Both the position numbers and the translations under genes were made by a program. Shown one piece after another: positions 1 through 10,362 of a DNA stretch of 64,000 nucleotides. The notes under the pieces were generated by a model that was not told the origin of the DNA, searched no databases, and saw only the letters and a program-made list of their open reading frames with translations. Origin of the DNA: Belliella baltica DSM 15883 (lineage in GTDB: Bacteria > Bacteroidota > Bacteroidia > Cytophagales > Cyclobacteriaceae); assembly GCF_000265405.1 (NCBI RefSeq), contig NC_018010.1, positions 2,501,501 to 2,565,500 on the forward strand, written 5' to 3'. Each line of letters starts with the position of its first letter. Position 1 is the first letter of the stretch.

Positions 1-197
1 TCACATTGAGCATAGATCATCCCAAACACTGCATCAGCATCTGTTTTACCATAGATGTGCGGGACTCCATATTGGTCTCTGATGATTTCTGTATTTTGGG
101 CATAAGATTCCCACTTACTTAATTCTGTTTGTGCATTCGTATGTACAAAGTAAACTAAGCTAATAAGCAGTAATAAAGATCTTTTGAACTTGGTGAT
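1..197 (-). CDS. Penicillin acylase family protein, N-terminal fragment (runs off the window)
   Basis: Read on the minus strand, the frame encodes a hydrophobic signal peptide ending in HTNAQ, then TELSKWESYAQ and IIRDQYGVPHIYGKTDADA, and finally MIYAQC at the window edge. The RDxxGVPHIYG and YAQ(C/G)ED-like motifs are typical of the start of the alpha subunit of N-terminal nucleophile acylases (penicillin or acyl-homoserine lactone acylases), which are exported and self-cleaving. The rest of the gene, including the nucleophile serine, lies outside. The first in-frame stop upstream is at 210-212, and there is no ATG, GTG or TTG between it and the signal peptide. ATC at 195-197 is given as a nominal start. 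A second, complete acylase lies at 14626-17055. The family call is secure; the start is not. Confidence 0.75.
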   Translation of the reverse strand, partial: MTKFKRSLLLLISLVYFVHTNAQTELSKWESYAQNTEIIRDQYGVPHIYGKTDADAVFGMIYAQC

Positions 198-358
198 TAG
201 GTTATTTCTCTAATTTTAGATTTGGGTGCTGAGTACATCTTGAAAAGCTAAAATAACCATTTGATCCGAATTCAAAAGCTGATTCAAATGAAGAAGGAAG
301 AAATTGGCTTTGGGTGGTAAGAATTTCTATTTGAAATTATTGAAATCACAGCTTTTAA

Positions 359-1216
359 TCATTTCTTTTTCTCAAAAGCCTGATGAATAAATAAGATATG
401 GAAAGGAAGTGCCTCTGTCCAATATTCCCAAGTATGTGCACCCGGGCGCTCTGTATATTCATGTGGAGTGCCATTTTCTAAGAGAAGTTGATGAAGTTGC
501 CTATTTGTCTCTATCAGAAAATCATCAATACCGCAATCTATCAAAAGTGCAATCTTATTTTCTTTCATCTCTGAAATCAGTCCCACAGCAGTATAAGGGC
601 TATAAGGATAATCATAATTGATGTTTCCAAGCATTTCTCTTTGACTTTTCCTCCGCTCCTCTTGTGTACTTTCATTTCCAATCCAAGTTCTCACATCAAT
701 ATTCATCACGCCACTCATCGACCCAGCTGCAGAAAATAGATCAGGATGTTTGGCCGCAATCATCATCGCACCATGTCCTCCCATCGACAAACCAGTGATT
801 CCTCTCGCATTTTTGTCTTTTTTGGTTGGATAATTCTGATCAACAAAAGGGATTAATTCTTTGCTGATGTAAGTTTCGTATTGGACAGAATCCATTAATG
901 GGCTATCATAATAATAGGAAAAAGGAGCCACACCAGGAGTAATCAAAATCATTTGATATTGATCAGCGAGATTTTGAAGGAGGTTGGGTTTGGTGACATT
1001 TTTATGCCAATCCAGATAACCACCCCATGCTCCATGAAGGACATAAACAGATGGGTAATCCTTATCTTTAACTTCACTATCGCTCGGTAACACCACAGTT
1101 GCTTTGAGGGATTTATTCATTGCTTTACTGAACACCTCAATCGTATCTATCTTGGCTAGCAGAAGTATTGGGCAGAAGAAGAGGAATAAAAGGGTTAATT
1201 TCGAGGATTTAGCCAT
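359..1216 (-). CDS. Secreted esterase, alpha/beta-hydrolase (esterase D / antigen 85-like)
   Basis: The 285-residue protein starts with a signal peptide (to about residue 22, LLLAKID). It has the putative-esterase fold: YVLHGAWGGYLDW near residue 58 (oxyanion region), the nucleophile elbow GLSMGGHG with Ser144, an acidic residue in DCGIDDFL, and the catalytic His in GAHTWEYW near the C-terminus. Family members hydrolyse carboxylic esters such as S-formylglutathione, feruloyl or acetyl esters. The signal peptide indicates a periplasmic or surface enzyme and argues against S-formylglutathione hydrolase. It lies downstream of the GH97 gene on the same strand, but a hairpin between them suggests separate transcription. 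Substrate is unknown. Confidence 0.85.
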   Translation of the reverse strand: MAKSSKLTLLFLFFCPILLLAKIDTIEVFSKAMNKSLKATVVLPSDSEVKDKDYPSVYVLHGAWGGYLDWHKNVTKPNLLQNLADQYQMILITPGVAPFSYYYDSPLMDSVQYETYISKELIPFVDQNYPTKKDKNARGITGLSMGGHGAMMIAAKHPDLFSAAGSMSGVMNIDVRTWIGNESTQEERRKSQREMLGNINYDYPYSPYTAVGLISEMKENKIALLIDCGIDDFLIETNRQLHQLLLENGTPHEYTERPGAHTWEYWTEALPFHILFIHQAFEKKK

Positions 1217-1310
1217 ATAAATATTTTATATAGCTAAAATACGCATTCGAATCCAAACGAAAAGTGATTAATACAGAATAAGGTTAAAAATATGGTGGAC
1301 GGTAAAGCAA

Positions 1311-1338
1311 AAGGCGGAATCAACCTGAATTCCGCCTT
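1311..1338 (-). terminator. Rho-independent terminator behind the GH97 gene
   Basis: A perfect 10-bp stem, AAGGCGGAAT at 1311-1320 and ATTCCGCCTT at 1329-1338, encloses an 8-base loop. Read on the minus strand it is followed by TTGCTTT, a weak U tract. It lies about 150 bases beyond the GH97 stop codon and upstream of the esterase gene, so it most likely ends the GH97 transcript. Confidence 0.6.
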
Positions 1339-1490
1339 CATCTTAATTCAAACATGATTTTCTACTTGCCTACCTTTAACAATTAAAATAAAACTTTTCA
1401 TATTAATTGAATCTGCTGTTGACTGTCGACCGTTGACGTCTTGATCTTGCCTAAATTTGGTTTTACAGTAGTATTTAGAGTCAGATAAGC

Positions 1491-3617
<2,127 letters not shown>

Positions 3618-3729
3618 TCAGAGTAAAATCAGCTAAAAGGCTTAGCTGTCTTTCGAAATTAGCGCTTAGAAATTACCTAAAAAAGCTTTTTAAAGAATAT
3701 TAAGGCATTTTTGAAGTAAATAATTTATG

Positions 3730-3739
3730 CAAACGTTTG
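3730..3739. promoter_or_regulatory. Palindromic operator candidate (LacI-type) upstream of GH97
   Basis: CAAACGTTTG is a perfect 10-bp palindrome centred on CG, preceded by G and lying 128 bases upstream of the GH97 start. LacI/PurR-family operators have this shape. It suggests sugar-responsive control of the glycosidase. No LacI gene is in the window. The rest of the 331-base gap 3603-3933 shows only AT-rich leader sequence. Confidence 0.4.
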
Positions 3740-3933
3740 ATATTTTGTATTTAAAAAAATTGCTAAGACAAATAATAGAAATTCTGAAAAAAAATAAACG
3801 TGAGTCTGCTTCTGATCTGAGTTTGCCAAAAATAATGTTTTCAGTTTCTTTCCAGCTGCAGTTGACAGTAGATGGTTGGCAATTATTCGTTTAATTGAAA
3901 TTTTTACATTCGGGGCGCCATTACTGGAAATCT

Positions 3934-4398
3934 TTAAAAATCCTTCTTTTGAAGCTTTGGATAAATTTCTGTCAGCATCATTAATGCTGCACTACCATAC
4001 CATTCGACCAATTCCATTTTCAAGACACCTGCTTTTACAGCAGGGTCGGTATTGGTCAAAGCTTCAGCCTCTTCCTTTGTTGCAACATCAAATATAAAGA
4101 CACCTCTCTTTTCTCCTCCATTGATAAATGGGCCAGCGACTACCAATTTACCTTCATTAGCCAATTTGGTGATATTGGCCATGTGACCTTTTTGAATTTC
4201 TGCTCGTTCTTCAGGAGCGTATTCTTGAACACGATCCCCCGCTAGTAAAAAGGCCATTACATAGCGCTTCATTCCATAATCATCTGCACCAAGTTTAGAA
4301 GCTAAAGCCGAATCATACTCTGCCTTCTGAGCAAATGAATTAACTGAAAACCCTATCATTAGGATTGAAATTGATAAAATAGAAATCAGCTTTTTCAT
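3934..4398 (-). CDS. Exported YciI-like (YCII-related) protein
   Basis: The 154-residue protein begins at the ATG that gives a clean signal peptide (MKKLISILSISILMIGFSVN, then SFAQ); an upstream in-frame ATG would place 18 polar residues before it. The mature part has the dimeric alpha/beta-barrel YCII fold: MAFLLAGDR, then GHMANITKLANEGKLVVAGPF, and GVFIFDVATKEEAEALTNTDP. The conserved His and Asp (GHMAN, TNTDP) are present. Some YciI proteins are cytoplasmic dehydrochlorinase-like or small-molecule-binding proteins; exported versions are common in Bacteroidetes and have no assigned function. It is separated from the DUF389 gene upstream by 89 bases. Confidence 0.8.
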   Translation of the reverse strand: MKKLISILSISILMIGFSVNSFAQKAEYDSALASKLGADDYGMKRYVMAFLLAGDRVQEYAPEERAEIQKGHMANITKLANEGKLVVAGPFINGGEKRGVFIFDVATKEEAEALTNTDPAVKAGVLKMELVEWYGSAALMMLTEIYPKLQKKDF

Positions 4399-4487
4399 GT
4401 GCTTTTTATTAATGTTGTATGTCCTACTTAAATCTACATTCAAAGTTCTCAAATCTCAAATCTTAGATCTACAATCTAAAATTCCCT

Positions 4488-5870
4488 CTACTGAATAATC
4501 AAAGAAACCGTATCTGCTTTTGTCCTGATTTTTAGCCAATCTTCAAATCTTTTTCTTTCTTGAGCGCTAGGGCGTTGACGGAATTTGGCATAAGCCATCA
4601 ATATAGTATCCTGTTTATTTTCCAAAACATCAGCAATAATAGCCCTATTCAAAGAAAAACTCACCAAGCTCGAATGGTTGATTTTCGCCTCATTTGCTAA
4701 ATCTAAAACCTGTTTGCTTGACTCTGTATATTGTGAAAGCTCATTTTCCAAAAAGGAAATCTTTTGATCTTTATTTTGGATTAGCAATTCATTTCTTTCA
4801 TAAAGATCCTTGAGTACATCTGAACGCAACAAATTGAGGTCAGGTGTACCATCTCCACTTTGCTTAATCTTCAAATAAGTTTTAGTAAGACTATATGCCT
4901 TGAGTTTGTTTTGAAGTCTAGCTATCTCTTCATCATCAATCCGCTGACCTACCATAGAGATTTCTATGCTGCTGCTATCTGCATCATACAAATAAGTACT
5001 AGCAATGATTTGCGCTCTGGGGAAATCCATTTCCATGGTGATAAACTGCTTGGCATTTTTCTCCCAAAATGTTCTTGTCACGATATTATATGCCAAGTAG
5101 ATGCTTGGCACCACTGTCAATAAAGTGAATATAGTGATGTATCTTTTTACAGTTTTTTCACGATCTCGGTCGAGAAATTCTTTCTTAGGGAATTTCATAA
5201 AGCGAACGATCAGGTAAGTGGACAAACTGATAAATACTGAATTGATAAAAAAGAGGTAAAATGCTCCAAAGAAATAATAGAGATTCCCCGTTGCCAGGCC
5301 ATAGCCCGCGGTACAAAGTGGAGGCATCAAAGCGGTCGCAATAGCCACCCCAGGAATGGCATTGCTTTTCTCTTTTCTCGAGCCTGCGACGATACCCGCT
5401 AACCCTCCAAATAGTGCTATGAGTACATCCCAAATACTAGGTTCTGTTCTGGCCAAAAGTTCTGATTGGGCATCGATCAGCGGAGTGAATGAGAAGTAAA
5501 TTGTACTTGTAAGAATACTGATCAAAACTGCAATTCCTAGATTTTTCAGAGATCTTTTGAGCAACTCAAAATCATTAATTCCTGCAGCCATTCCTATCCC
5601 CATAATCGGACCCATCAAGGGCGAAATTAACATGGCACCTATGATGACTGCTGTAGAATTTACATTCAATCCTACAGATGCTACGAAGATGGCAAAGATC
5701 AAAATCCAAAGATTAGCACCTCTAAATTCTATATTCTTTTTGACATAATCTATGGTCTCAAGCTCGTCTTCTTTGCCCTCGTGAAGATCAAATCTATCTC
5801 TAAAAAAAAGTAAAACATGAAGGATCTTATCTCTCAATCCTATTGGTTTTTGCTCTTGGTTTTGATTCAT
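4488..5870 (-). CDS. DUF389 family membrane protein
   Basis: This 460-residue protein has the DUF389/TIGR00341 core at residues 45-250: ATVGLN-like VASVGLNVNSTAVIIGAMLISPLMGPI, then GLAGIVAGSR and IPGVAIATALMPPLCTAGYGLA, with six or so hydrophobic helices. The core is followed by a final helix near 250 and a long soluble C-terminal part (about 275-460) with coiled-coil-like heptads. The function of the family is not established; transport or stress roles have been suggested. The C-terminal extension looks periplasmic or cytoplasmic depending on an orientation that the sequence does not settle. Confidence 0.88.
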   Translation of the reverse strand: MNQNQEQKPIGLRDKILHVLLFFRDRFDLHEGKEDELETIDYVKKNIEFRGANLWILIFAIFVASVGLNVNSTAVIIGAMLISPLMGPIMGIGMAAGINDFELLKRSLKNLGIAVLISILTSTIYFSFTPLIDAQSELLARTEPSIWDVLIALFGGLAGIVAGSRKEKSNAIPGVAIATALMPPLCTAGYGLATGNLYYFFGAFYLFFINSVFISLSTYLIVRFMKFPKKEFLDRDREKTVKRYITIFTLLTVVPSIYLAYNIVTRTFWEKNAKQFITMEMDFPRAQIIASTYLYDADSSSIEISMVGQRIDDEEIARLQNKLKAYSLTKTYLKIKQSGDGTPDLNLLRSDVLKDLYERNELLIQNKDQKISFLENELSQYTESSKQVLDLANEAKINHSSLVSFSLNRAIIADVLENKQDTILMAYAKFRQRPSAQERKRFEDWLKIRTKADTVSLIIQ

Positions 5871-6422
5871 GTTGTGTCTGATTTGAACCCTCCAAGATAG
5901 AGAAATTTTTAAAATTCAAGCTTAAAATTATTCTCTTTACAGCTGTTGTTTTTCAAAATACATATTTCAAATAGGTAGGAGGGAAGGCTGTTTTCAAATC
6001 AAATGAATACTTGATTTTATGTCAAAATATAGGTAGATTATTAAAGTATTGAAGGATGGAGAACTAATAATTAGTCCTTTTTAATGAGCTATTTCTGTTG
6101 TCTAAGGGAATTGATGCCATTGAAAACCTAAGAATCATAAGGAACAGAAATGTATCAATTAAAATTTTGATGAAATAATTTAAATAATTGAAATTAAATT
6201 GATTATGATATTTTTAGTCTTAACTAAATTATATCACCCTAAATAATTTAGATAAGTCTAATAATGTTTTTCTTCTAAAATTATGCCCTTAGATGGATAA
6301 AATCTTAATTTTGAATTTAAATGATGATACAAAGTCTACTTAGATCTGTAATTTGATTTTCACCGTATAAACTTTAGGATAAGGGTTGGCAATAGATTTT
6401 CAACAAAACTCTTTTTTAAAAA
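5871..6422. other. Gene-free AT-rich spacer
   Basis: This 552-base gap separates the divergent DUF389 and response-regulator genes, so it should carry promoters for both. No repeat of the window's hairpin families, no RNA gene and no convincing reading frame are visible. It is notably cleaner than the gaps of the capsule region. Confidence 0.5.
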
Positions 6423-6788
6423 ATGGAAAACATAAGTAAAATTATTTTTGTGGATGACGATAAAATCCAGCACATGATCAACAAGAAAAATATGATCAGG
6501 ATAAAACCTGAATTGGAACTAATTTTCTTTTCAGATCCTTTTCTGGCATTAGATTGGCTCGAAACAAATTCTGCAGACCTTCTTCTATTAGATATCAACA
6601 TGCCCGAGATGAGTGGCTGGGAATTCCTAGAAAGACTCGCATCTAAGAAAATAAATATAAATGTGAACATGCTTAGTTCATCTATGGATCCAGATGATTA
6701 TGCTAAAAGTAAAGAGTTTGAATCAGTGTCAGGATTTCTTATCAAACCATTGCAAATTGATGTTATAGAACAGTTGCTCAATCAATAA
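6423..6788 (+). CDS. Single-domain response regulator (CheY-like receiver)
   Basis: The 121-residue protein is a lone receiver domain. It has the acidic cluster VDDD (residues 10-13), phospho-acceptor Asp57 in LLLLDINMPEMSGWEFLE, a Ser-rich switch region MLSSS (83-87) and the conserved Lys108 in FLIKPL. There is no output domain, so it should act by protein-protein contact or in a phosphorelay. The MP-E-MSG-WEFL pattern and N-terminal IIFVDDDKIQ are typical of Bacteroidetes stand-alone receivers. No histidine kinase lies nearby, so its partner is encoded elsewhere. The mla operon follows 50 bases downstream, and no functional link is evident. Confidence 0.93.
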   Translation: MENISKIIFVDDDKIQHMINKKNMIRIKPELELIFFSDPFLALDWLETNSADLLLLDINMPEMSGWEFLERLASKKININVNMLSSSMDPDDYAKSKEFESVSGFLIKPLQIDVIEQLLNQ

Positions 6789-6789
6789 A

Positions 6790-6818
6790 TTTGGTTTGAT
6801 TTTAAATGATTACTTTCG
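6790..6818 (+). promoter_or_regulatory. Possible Bacteroidetes-type promoter for the mla operon
   Basis: TTTG at 6790-6793 and TACTTTCG at 6811-6818 resemble the TTTG / TAnnTTTG pair with one mismatch and a 17-base spacer, placed 21 bases before the mlaE start. Weak evidence by itself. Confidence 0.3.
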
Positions 6819-6838
6819 TGCTTTAGTTTAAAAATCTT

Positions 6839-7636
6839 ATGTCAGAAATTACTGAAAAAAACAGTCCCATAATCTCAAAAAAAATAGACAAGTTTTTCGT
6901 TGGTTTAGCAGATGCGTTCAACTTTGTAAAGCGGTTTTTCCAAGAGGTTTGGTTTCCCCCTTATGAGTTTAGAGAGATCCTTCGTCAATGCTATGAAATT
7001 GGTTACAGATCACTACCGCTGATTTCCTTGACAGGTTTCATTGTCGGGATAGTTTTTACAAATCAATCGCGGCCTTCCTTATCAGAATTTGGAGCTGCTT
7101 CATGGCTTCCGGCTTTGATTTCGATTGCTATCATTCGTGCTATGGGACCATTAGTTACTGCCTTGATCGCAGCAGGTAAAGTAGGCTCTAGCATCGGTGC
7201 AGAAATCGGTTCTATGAAAGTTACCGAACAGATTGATGCAATGGAAGTATCTGCCATCAATCCATTCAAATATCTTGTAGTCACTAGGACTATCGCAACC
7301 ACACTAATGATTCCTATCCTCGTGCTTTATGTAGATTTTGTTGCCTTGATGGGTTCATTTATCAATGTCAATCAAAATGAACTTGTCAGTTTGTCAACTT
7401 TCTTTGTTCAGGTATTTGAAGCAATTTCTTTTTTGGATGTTTTTTCTTCTCTGATTAAGTCTCTTGTCTTTGGTTTCACCATCGGAATCGTGGGTTGCTA
7501 CAAAGGTTATAATTCTTCAAATGGAACAGAAGGTGTAGGTAAAGCTGCCAACGCCTCTGTGGTGATGTCCATGTTTTTGATCTTTATAGAAGAACTTCTC
7601 GCACTTCAAATTGTAAACGCCATCAGATATGCATAG
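6839..7636 (+). CDS. mlaE: MlaE-family ABC transporter permease
   Basis: The 265-residue integral membrane protein has the MlaE/TTG2B pattern. An amphipathic N-terminus (VKRFFQEVWFPPYEFREIL) precedes several helices, and the diagnostic cytoplasmic motif EIGSMKVTEQIDAMEVSAINPFKYL lies in the middle. Such permeases carry phospholipids between inner and outer membranes, maintaining outer-membrane lipid asymmetry. It overlaps the ATPase gene by 8 bases, and an MCE protein gene follows, forming the compact permease-ATPase-MCE operon usual in Bacteroidetes, without mlaB or mlaC. Confidence 0.92.
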   Translation: MSEITEKNSPIISKKIDKFFVGLADAFNFVKRFFQEVWFPPYEFREILRQCYEIGYRSLPLISLTGFIVGIVFTNQSRPSLSEFGAASWLPALISIAIIRAMGPLVTALIAAGKVGSSIGAEIGSMKVTEQIDAMEVSAINPFKYLVVTRTIATTLMIPILVLYVDFVALMGSFINVNQNELVSLSTFFVQVFEAISFLDVFSSLIKSLVFGFTIGIVGCYKGYNSSNGTEGVGKAANASVVMSMFLIFIEELLALQIVNAIRYA

Positions 7637-8390
7637 TGATTACACAGAGAAAGTCGTCGAAATAAGAGGTCTTAAAAAGTCTTTTGAAGATAATCATGTT
7701 CTCAAAGGTGTAGATCTTGATCTTTTCAAAAGTGAAAACCTCGTTGTTTTAGGGAAATCAGGGAGTGGGAAATCGGTCTTGATTAAATTGATGGTAGGAT
7801 TGCTAAGACAGGATGAAGGAAACATCAGGATTTTGGGCAAGGACACAGCCAACTTGAGCTTAAAAGAATTAAACAAACTGAGATTAAAAATAGGTTTCGC
7901 TTTTCAGGCTTCAGCCTTATATGATAGTATGACGGTAAGGGAAAACTTAGAATTTCCACTTACTAGAAATATAAAAGGACTTACCAGAAAAGAAATTAAC
8001 CTCAAAGTCGAAGGATTACTAGATTCTGTAGGGCTTCCAAATACAATCAACCAAATGCCAGCAGAATTATCTGGTGGGCAAAAAAAGAGAATTGGTGTAG
8101 CCAGAACATTGATCCTTGAGCCAGAAATCATGCTCTATGATGAGCCAACTGCCGGATTGGATCCAACCACATGTATCGACATCAATAATCTCATCAATCA
8201 AGTAAGAGAAGAATACAATACTTCTTCTATTGTAATTACCCATGACTTGACTTGCGCTAAAGTCACTGGAGATCGAATGGCCGTTCTTATAGATGGACAG
8301 TTCGAAGCGGTAGGAACATTCGATGAAGTCTTTACCAATGCCTCCGATCCAAAAATTAAATCATTCTACGACTATAATTTCATCAAATAA
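7629..8390 (+). CDS. mlaF: MlaF-like ABC transporter ATPase
   Basis: The 253-residue ABC ATPase has Walker A GKSGSGKS at residues 42-49, Q-loop FAFQASALYDSMTV near 90, signature LSGGQ at 147-151, Walker B IMLYDE at 167-172 and switch His205 in VITHD. The ALYDSMTVRENL segment and the following RIGVART are characteristic of MlaF. It would power the lipid transport carried out with the adjacent permease. Start and stop overlap both neighbours (8 bases with mlaE, 1 base with mlaD), indicating translational coupling. Confidence 0.93.
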   Translation: MHSDYTEKVVEIRGLKKSFEDNHVLKGVDLDLFKSENLVVLGKSGSGKSVLIKLMVGLLRQDEGNIRILGKDTANLSLKELNKLRLKIGFAFQASALYDSMTVRENLEFPLTRNIKGLTRKEINLKVEGLLDSVGLPNTINQMPAELSGGQKKRIGVARTLILEPEIMLYDEPTAGLDPTTCIDINNLINQVREEYNTSSIVITHDLTCAKVTGDRMAVLIDGQFEAVGTFDEVFTNASDPKIKSFYDYNFIK

Positions 8391-9358
8391 TGAGAAACGA
8401 TAATAAAAAAACAGTTCTGGTTGGTGTATTCGTCTTAATTGGAATTGCCATCTTAGTTACAGGTATCTTGACCTTGGGAGGGCAGCAAAAAAGGTTTGTA
8501 AAAACCACAAGCCTGAAAGCTGTATTTGACGATGTTGCTGGTCTACAAACAGGCAACAATGTTTGGTTTTCAGGTGTGAAAATTGGTACAGTTAGAAAAA
8601 TCAATTTCTATGGAGATTCTCAAGTAGAAATCGAAATGAATGTGGAAGACAAATCCAAAGAGTACATTCGTAAGGATTCCAAAGCCACAATCAGTTCTGA
8701 TGGATTGATTGGGAATAAAATCATTGTAATCTATGGGGGAACCACACAAGTACCAATGGTAGAAGATGGTGATCGGTTGATTTCTGAAATGCCATTGGAT
8801 ACAGACAAAATGATGGAAACTCTTCAGGAAAACAATAAAAATTTGGTTTCTATCACGAATGATTTGAAAATTCTGACTGGAAAAATAGCTGAAGGAGAAG
8901 GTGTTATTGGTGCAGTTTTGACTGATAGTACTTTAGCTGAAAACTTTAGAAACATTCTCCTAAATCTGGAAAGTACTTCTGTAAAGAGCAACAGAATGGT
9001 GGCTGAATTAGGTGAATTTTCCGCTAATCTGAATAAGGAAGGGACTTTGTTCAACGACCTTGCTACGGATACTGAACTTTATAATAAGCTTCAATCTTCT
9101 GTAACAGACCTTCAAGCTACTGCAGATAATGCCAAGAAAATGACGGATAATTTGAATATGGTTACCAATAAATTAAATAGCACTGACAACGCTATTGGAA
9201 CGATGCTCAATGACCCGGAATTCAATAAGACATTGAAAAGTACTTTTGTAAACTTGGATAGCTCAACTATGAATTTGAATAGAGGTCTAGAAGCCTTGGA
9301 ATACACTTGGCCTTTTAGAAAGGGTTTCAAAAGAATGAACAAAGCAGAAGACAATTGA
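8390..9358 (+). CDS. mlaD: MCE-domain lipid-binding protein (MlaD-like)
   Basis: The 322-residue protein has one N-terminal transmembrane helix (about 8-27, VLVGVFVLIGIAILVTGI). It is followed by a single MCE domain at roughly 38-115, with LKAVFDDVAGLQTGNNVWFSGVKIGTV and the SSDGLIGNKIIVIYGG strand pair. A long helical C-terminal region of repeated Asn/Leu heptads follows. MCE proteins form hexameric rings or tubes in the periplasm that conduct lipids; the extended C-terminus is typical of single-MCE Bacteroidetes proteins. It closes the mla operon, and a strong terminator follows 27 bases after the stop. Confidence 0.9.
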   Translation: MRNDNKKTVLVGVFVLIGIAILVTGILTLGGQQKRFVKTTSLKAVFDDVAGLQTGNNVWFSGVKIGTVRKINFYGDSQVEIEMNVEDKSKEYIRKDSKATISSDGLIGNKIIVIYGGTTQVPMVEDGDRLISEMPLDTDKMMETLQENNKNLVSITNDLKILTGKIAEGEGVIGAVLTDSTLAENFRNILLNLESTSVKSNRMVAELGEFSANLNKEGTLFNDLATDTELYNKLQSSVTDLQATADNAKKMTDNLNMVTNKLNSTDNAIGTMLNDPEFNKTLKSTFVNLDSSTMNLNRGLEALEYTWPFRKGFKRMNKAEDN

Positions 9359-9385
9359 TTAAATCTTCTTTTCAAAAATAAAAAG

Positions 9386-9409
9386 CCTTTCCAATGGAAA
9401 GGTTTTTTT
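9386..9409 (+). terminator. Rho-independent terminator of the mla operon
   Basis: The stem CCTTTCC at 9386-9392 pairs with GGAAAGG at 9396-9402 around an AAT loop and is followed by seven T residues. Confidence 0.88.
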
Positions 9410-9519
9410 ATGAACTGTTTGTTAAGGAAATGAAATTGTTGAATAAGGATTTTCTACAACTTTGTAAAATCCTGAATCAATACCTGTCTTAACTGCCCAA
9501 ACCTTTATTCTTTTCATTT

Positions 9520-10362
9520 ATGGGGCGTAAATTTTTAAAAATTCTCAGGAAAATCTTTAGAGTTTTTACATTAGATGGCTTTGCATTTTCCTCAGTTTGG
9601 GTACAGTTGGCAGCAATATTTTTGGTTTCTTCGCTGCTAATCTTTGGAATGTCTTTCGTTTTAGGGGATTTGGCCATGAGTTATCGACTCTTCGCTGATC
9701 CTTCAAGTTATGCCTACTCCGAAACAGACAATCAATTGATCTTTGGATTGGTTCAAGTCTTCTTTGGATTGGTCCTTTTTTCATTTATCATTTCTGTCCT
9801 CTCCGCTGCTTTGGTGGAATTGATAGAAAAAATTAAAAGTGGAACACTCTCTTATAGAAAAAAAGGGCATATCCTATTTGTCAATTACAATATCAAGCTT
9901 CCCATGATTTTGGATGAGTTTGATATCAAATCTAAGCAGTCCAAAAAAACTCAAAATGTAGTATTGTTATTTCTTGATTCAGAAACTGTTTCAAGTTTCA
10001 GAACTGAATTGGATAAGGGGAGATGGCCAAACCTTGATATTTTTCTAAGACAAGGAGATTTACTCTCATTTCACACTTATATGAGACAAGGGATATTTAA
10101 AGCCTTGGGTTTGGTAATTCTTTTACCTGATCAATTTCAAAGTGCTTTGGATGCAGATAATTTCAACTTGAAAATCCTCACCTTACTCATCAGCAATCAA
10201 AAGTTTTCAAAACATTTGGAAGACAAACAAGGCTTAAAGCAACCCATGAAATGTTTGGTAGAACTTTCTGTGAATGTTGAGAGTAGAAATATAGCCAAGA
10301 ATTTAACATCTAATGAATCAGGAAATCTTTTTGCTGTAACTACTCCTGTTGTGCTGCTGTAG
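9520..10362 (+). CDS. CASTOR/POLLUX-like ion channel protein, possibly shortened
   Basis: The 280-residue protein has a membrane segment at about 27-53 (VWVQLAAIFLVSSLLIFGMSF) and a second at about 72-96 (LIFGLVQVFFGLVLFSFIIS). A linker (IEKIKSGTLSYRKKGHILFVNYN) leads to a Rossmann/RCK-like domain (VVLLFLDSETV; ALGLVILLPD). The order matches CASTOR/POLLUX (DMI1-type) channels, whose RCK region starts with a GHxxxLGWN-like strand. No TVGYG filter is present. Family members known to me are much longer, so the protein may have lost its C-terminal half. Its last 23 bases overlap the 3' end of the convergent gene at 10340-11356. The family is reasonably supported; ion selectivity is not. Confidence 0.55.
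   Translation: MGRKFLKILRKIFRVFTLDGFAFSSVWVQLAAIFLVSSLLIFGMSFVLGDLAMSYRLFADPSSYAYSETDNQLIFGLVQVFFGLVLFSFIISVLSAALVELIEKIKSGTLSYRKKGHILFVNYNIKLPMILDEFDIKSKQSKKTQNVVLLFLDSETVSSFRTELDKGRWPNLDIFLRQGDLLSFHTYMRQGIFKALGLVILLPDQFQSALDADNFNLKILTLLISNQKFSKHLEDKQGLKQPMKCLVELSVNVESRNIAKNLTSNESGNLFAVTTPVVLL

Noticed and set aside
5871..6422. Possible small RNA or riboswitch in the 552-base gap
   Set aside because: No conserved riboswitch core or strong terminator is visible by eye.
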